The position numbers and the translations under genes are program-made. A DNA stretch of 64,000 nt from Flavobacterium franklandianum (GTDB taxonomy: Bacteria > Bacteroidota > Bacteroidia > Flavobacteriales > Flavobacteriaceae): assembly GCF_007097365.1 (NCBI RefSeq), contig NZ_VJZR01000004.1, positions 1 to 64,000 on the forward strand. Reading direction: 5' to 3'. The notes under the pieces are model-generated. The model was not told where the DNA came from, did not search any database, and worked only from the letters and a program-made list of their open reading frames with translations. Below, piece by piece: positions 62,760 to 64,000 of this stretch (within the stretch, counting starts at the first letter, position 1; each line of letters opens with the position of its first letter).

Positions 62760-62882
62760 AAACACATAGATGCATAGTTTGAAGTGTTTTAATAAGTCAT
62801 TTCATTTTGAAATAGTGAACATAGCTCTGTGTAAACCAAGAATTGGTCTATCTCATTCTTTTTTCTATGTTTCTATGTGTTT
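62760..62882. repeat. intergenic repeat, copy A, with inverted termini
   Basis: The 123-bp element begins AAACACATAGATGCATAG and ends CTATGTTTCTATGTGTTT, nearly perfect inverted complements. It lies between the [2Fe-2S] protein gene and hydB. Copy B at 63383-63532 shares both ends and the inner ATAGCT-TGTG and CTATCT-ATTCTTTTTTCTATG stretches. No coding capacity is seen. Confidence 0.8.
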
Positions 62883-62935
62883 CAATTTTTTTCAATTTAA
62901 AATTCAATTAATTATAACTAATGTGTTAAAATTTA

Positions 62936-63328
62936 TTAATTGGCTAATTCATATTTTATGGGAATAATTCCATCGACCAATTCTCCTTTTTTGATGAATT
63001 TCTCAATGATTTCATCCGCTTTTTTAAGATCTACATACCCGAAAACCACCGGTTTTTCGTCCTGAATTGTAATTTCCAAAGTAGGTTCAGCATAGCAATA
63101 TCCCATACATCCCGTTTGTTTTACATTGGCCACAATATTTCTTTTGGGTAATTCTTCTCTAAAGAAATCCATTACCGCTTTCGCTCCTGATGCAATTCCG
63201 CAAGTAGCCATTGCAACTTTAATTTCGACCAATTTTTTATTGTCATTTTCGACGATTTGCTTCTGTTTTGCTTCGAGAATTGAAGTTCGGATTTTATGTA
63301 AATCTGCCACTGATTTTATGGTTTCCAT
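62936..63328 (-). CDS. thioredoxin-like (2Fe-2S) ferredoxin domain protein of the hydrogenase operon
   Basis: A 130-residue protein of the thioredoxin-like ferredoxin family. Cys 43 in MATCGIASGAKAVMDFF and Cys 74/78 in QTGCMGYCYAEPTLEI are the cluster-region residues. A Glu/Lys-rich N-terminal helix precedes them. Homologous small proteins occur in hyd operons of fermentative bacteria between the HydC, HydB and HydE genes. Its role may be electron transfer or assembly. Both flanking gaps hold copies of the same repeat element. Confidence 0.85.
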   Translation of the reverse strand: METIKSVADLHKIRTSILEAKQKQIVENDNKKLVEIKVAMATCGIASGAKAVMDFFREELPKRNIVANVKQTGCMGYCYAEPTLEITIQDEKPVVFGYVDLKKADEIIEKFIKKGELVDGIIPIKYELAN

Positions 63329-63382
63329 TGTAAAATGTTTTGTTTTTTAAACCCATTGGGTGTAATTTAATTTCTACTTTTT

Positions 63383-63532
63383 AAACACATAGAAACATAG
63401 TTTTTATTGATTTTATTAAGACGTTTCACTTTATTATAGTAATCATAGCTTTGTGAAACCAAGACCCGAGCGATAGCGAACTGGCGAAGCAATTAGTCTA
63501 TCTTATTCTTTTTTCTATGTTTTTATGTGTTT
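63383..63532. repeat. intergenic repeat, copy B, with a 27-bp insert
   Basis: A 150-bp second copy of the element at 62760-62882, beginning AAACACATAGAAACATAG and ending CTATGTTTTTATGTGTTT. It is 27 bases longer. The extra bases lie after the shared CCAAG (63459-63463), run ACCCGAGCGATAGCGAAC and on to GGCGAAGC, are 63 percent G+C, and are followed again by shared AATT-GTCTATCT sequence. Confidence 0.8.
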
Positions 63533-63592
63533 CATTTTTCATTTTTATTTTCAATAATTCTTATTTTCAATTTATTGCTCCCTTGGAGTTAT

Positions 63593-64000
63593 TTAAACTT
63601 TCAAATTCGTAAAATGTTTTGAATCTCCCCATTCGTTATAACCAATTTTACTTCCTATCATACTCATTCTTGCATCGATGCAGGTGTTGCAATCGTTGGC
63701 ATTTTCATCAGTGCAAGGTTTGTCTTGATAGAGTTTGTAATTATTTCTAAAATTTCCTGGTGTGATATTCGGCATCAGGATATTGGCTCCGTATCGAATG
63801 GCTTTTTCGCGCCCTATTTTGTCGATAGCTTGCAAGGCTGTTGCGGCTACAATGTTAATGTCTTTCATTATAATTCGTAAACTGGCAATCATTTTGAAAG
63901 TCAAATCCAAGCGTTCTTGAGGAGTTTTTAATAAATGTCGAGCTTCAAATAATGGAGTTTCAAAATGCTCTATATAAGGTCCCATTCCCACCATATCAAC
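63593..64000 (-). CDS. hydE: [FeFe] hydrogenase H-cluster maturase HydE (partial, 5' end outside the window)
   Basis: The C-terminal 135 or so residues of a radical-SAM enzyme of the biotin synthase/HydE family. The frame stays open to the window edge, where it reads VDMVGMGPYIEH. The motif GMGPYI followed by TPLFEARHLL is typical of HydE and PylB. ATALQAIDKIGREKAIRYGA, NILMPNITPGNFRNNYKLYQ and CNTCIDARMSMIGSKIGY complete the TIM-barrel end. The CX3CX2C cluster motif must lie beyond base 64000. Its place upstream of hydB and hydA supports HydE, which helps build the diiron subcluster. Confidence 0.9.
   Translation of the reverse strand, partial: VDMVGMGPYIEHFETPLFEARHLLKTPQERLDLTFKMIASLRIIMKDINIVAATALQAIDKIGREKAIRYGANILMPNITPGNFRNNYKLYQDKPCTDENANDCNTCIDARMSMIGSKIGYNEWGDSKHFTNLKV

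Noticed and set aside
62760..63532. Insertion sequence in the hyd operon
   Set aside because: The two elements have inverted ends but no transposase and no clear target-site duplication, so they are listed as repeats only.

Overview
The window reads as chromosomal DNA from a Flavobacterium-like member of the Bacteroidota. The sequence is AT-rich and shows almost no Shine-Dalgarno sites. Bacteroidota-type -7 elements (TAnnTTTG) precede many genes. Typical flavobacterial genes are present: bacillithiol synthase BshA, SPOR-domain amidases, a large Bacteroidota LptD, M43 metalloprotease and DUF4159 proteins. The genus is inferred from gene content and style; no comparison could be run.

Layout. 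1-431 holds the tail of an unknown gene and a frameshifted lipoprotein remnant. 452-5517 is a xylose locus: a LacI regulator, a divergent GntR/ligand-binding regulator, xylB and xylA, closed by a perfect 34-bp palindromic terminator. 5783-15248 is a hexuronate locus: a LacI regulator without a normal start codon, then two KDG kinases, a YhcH-family protein, KDPG aldolase, an SDR reductase, mannonate dehydratase, uronate isomerase and an MFS transporter. Together the two loci would feed the sugars of glucuronoxylan (xylose and glucuronate) into the pentose phosphate and Entner-Doudoroff pathways. A shared 12-16 bp palindrome sits in front of both kinases.

15390-31411 is mostly core genome: a VanX-like dipeptidase, a methyltransferase, an AI-2E permease, M43 protease, rsmE, tsaD, tamB, pfkA, gapA, a BadF-type kinase, mgsA and ridA. 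31625-45528 carries envelope and redox functions: LptD, two amidases, an MCE protein, a membrane Fe-S protein with a CCG-domain partner, bshA, a PrcB-like lipoprotein, aroC and a dicarboxylate symporter. 45716-55625 holds a hybrid histidine kinase, an RhlE-type helicase, two histidine-degradation genes (hutG, hutI), glutaminyl cyclase, the SRP RNA, an SDR and a small transaldolase.

The most notable part is 55862-64000. A four-subunit 2-oxoacid:ferredoxin oxidoreductase operon faces, across a bidirectional terminator, an operon encoding a trimeric NAD-linked [FeFe] hydrogenase (HydC, HydA, HydB), a thioredoxin-like [2Fe-2S] protein and the maturase HydE, which is cut by the window edge. One set would reduce ferredoxin by oxidising 2-oxoacids and the other would use reduced ferredoxin plus NADH to make H2, which is an anaerobic fermentative module unexpected in a genus best known as aerobic. 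Two copies of an inverted-terminus intergenic repeat lie inside the hydrogenase operon and differ in length by exactly one 27-bp insert. No tRNA, rRNA, CRISPR array, transposase or prophage gene was found.
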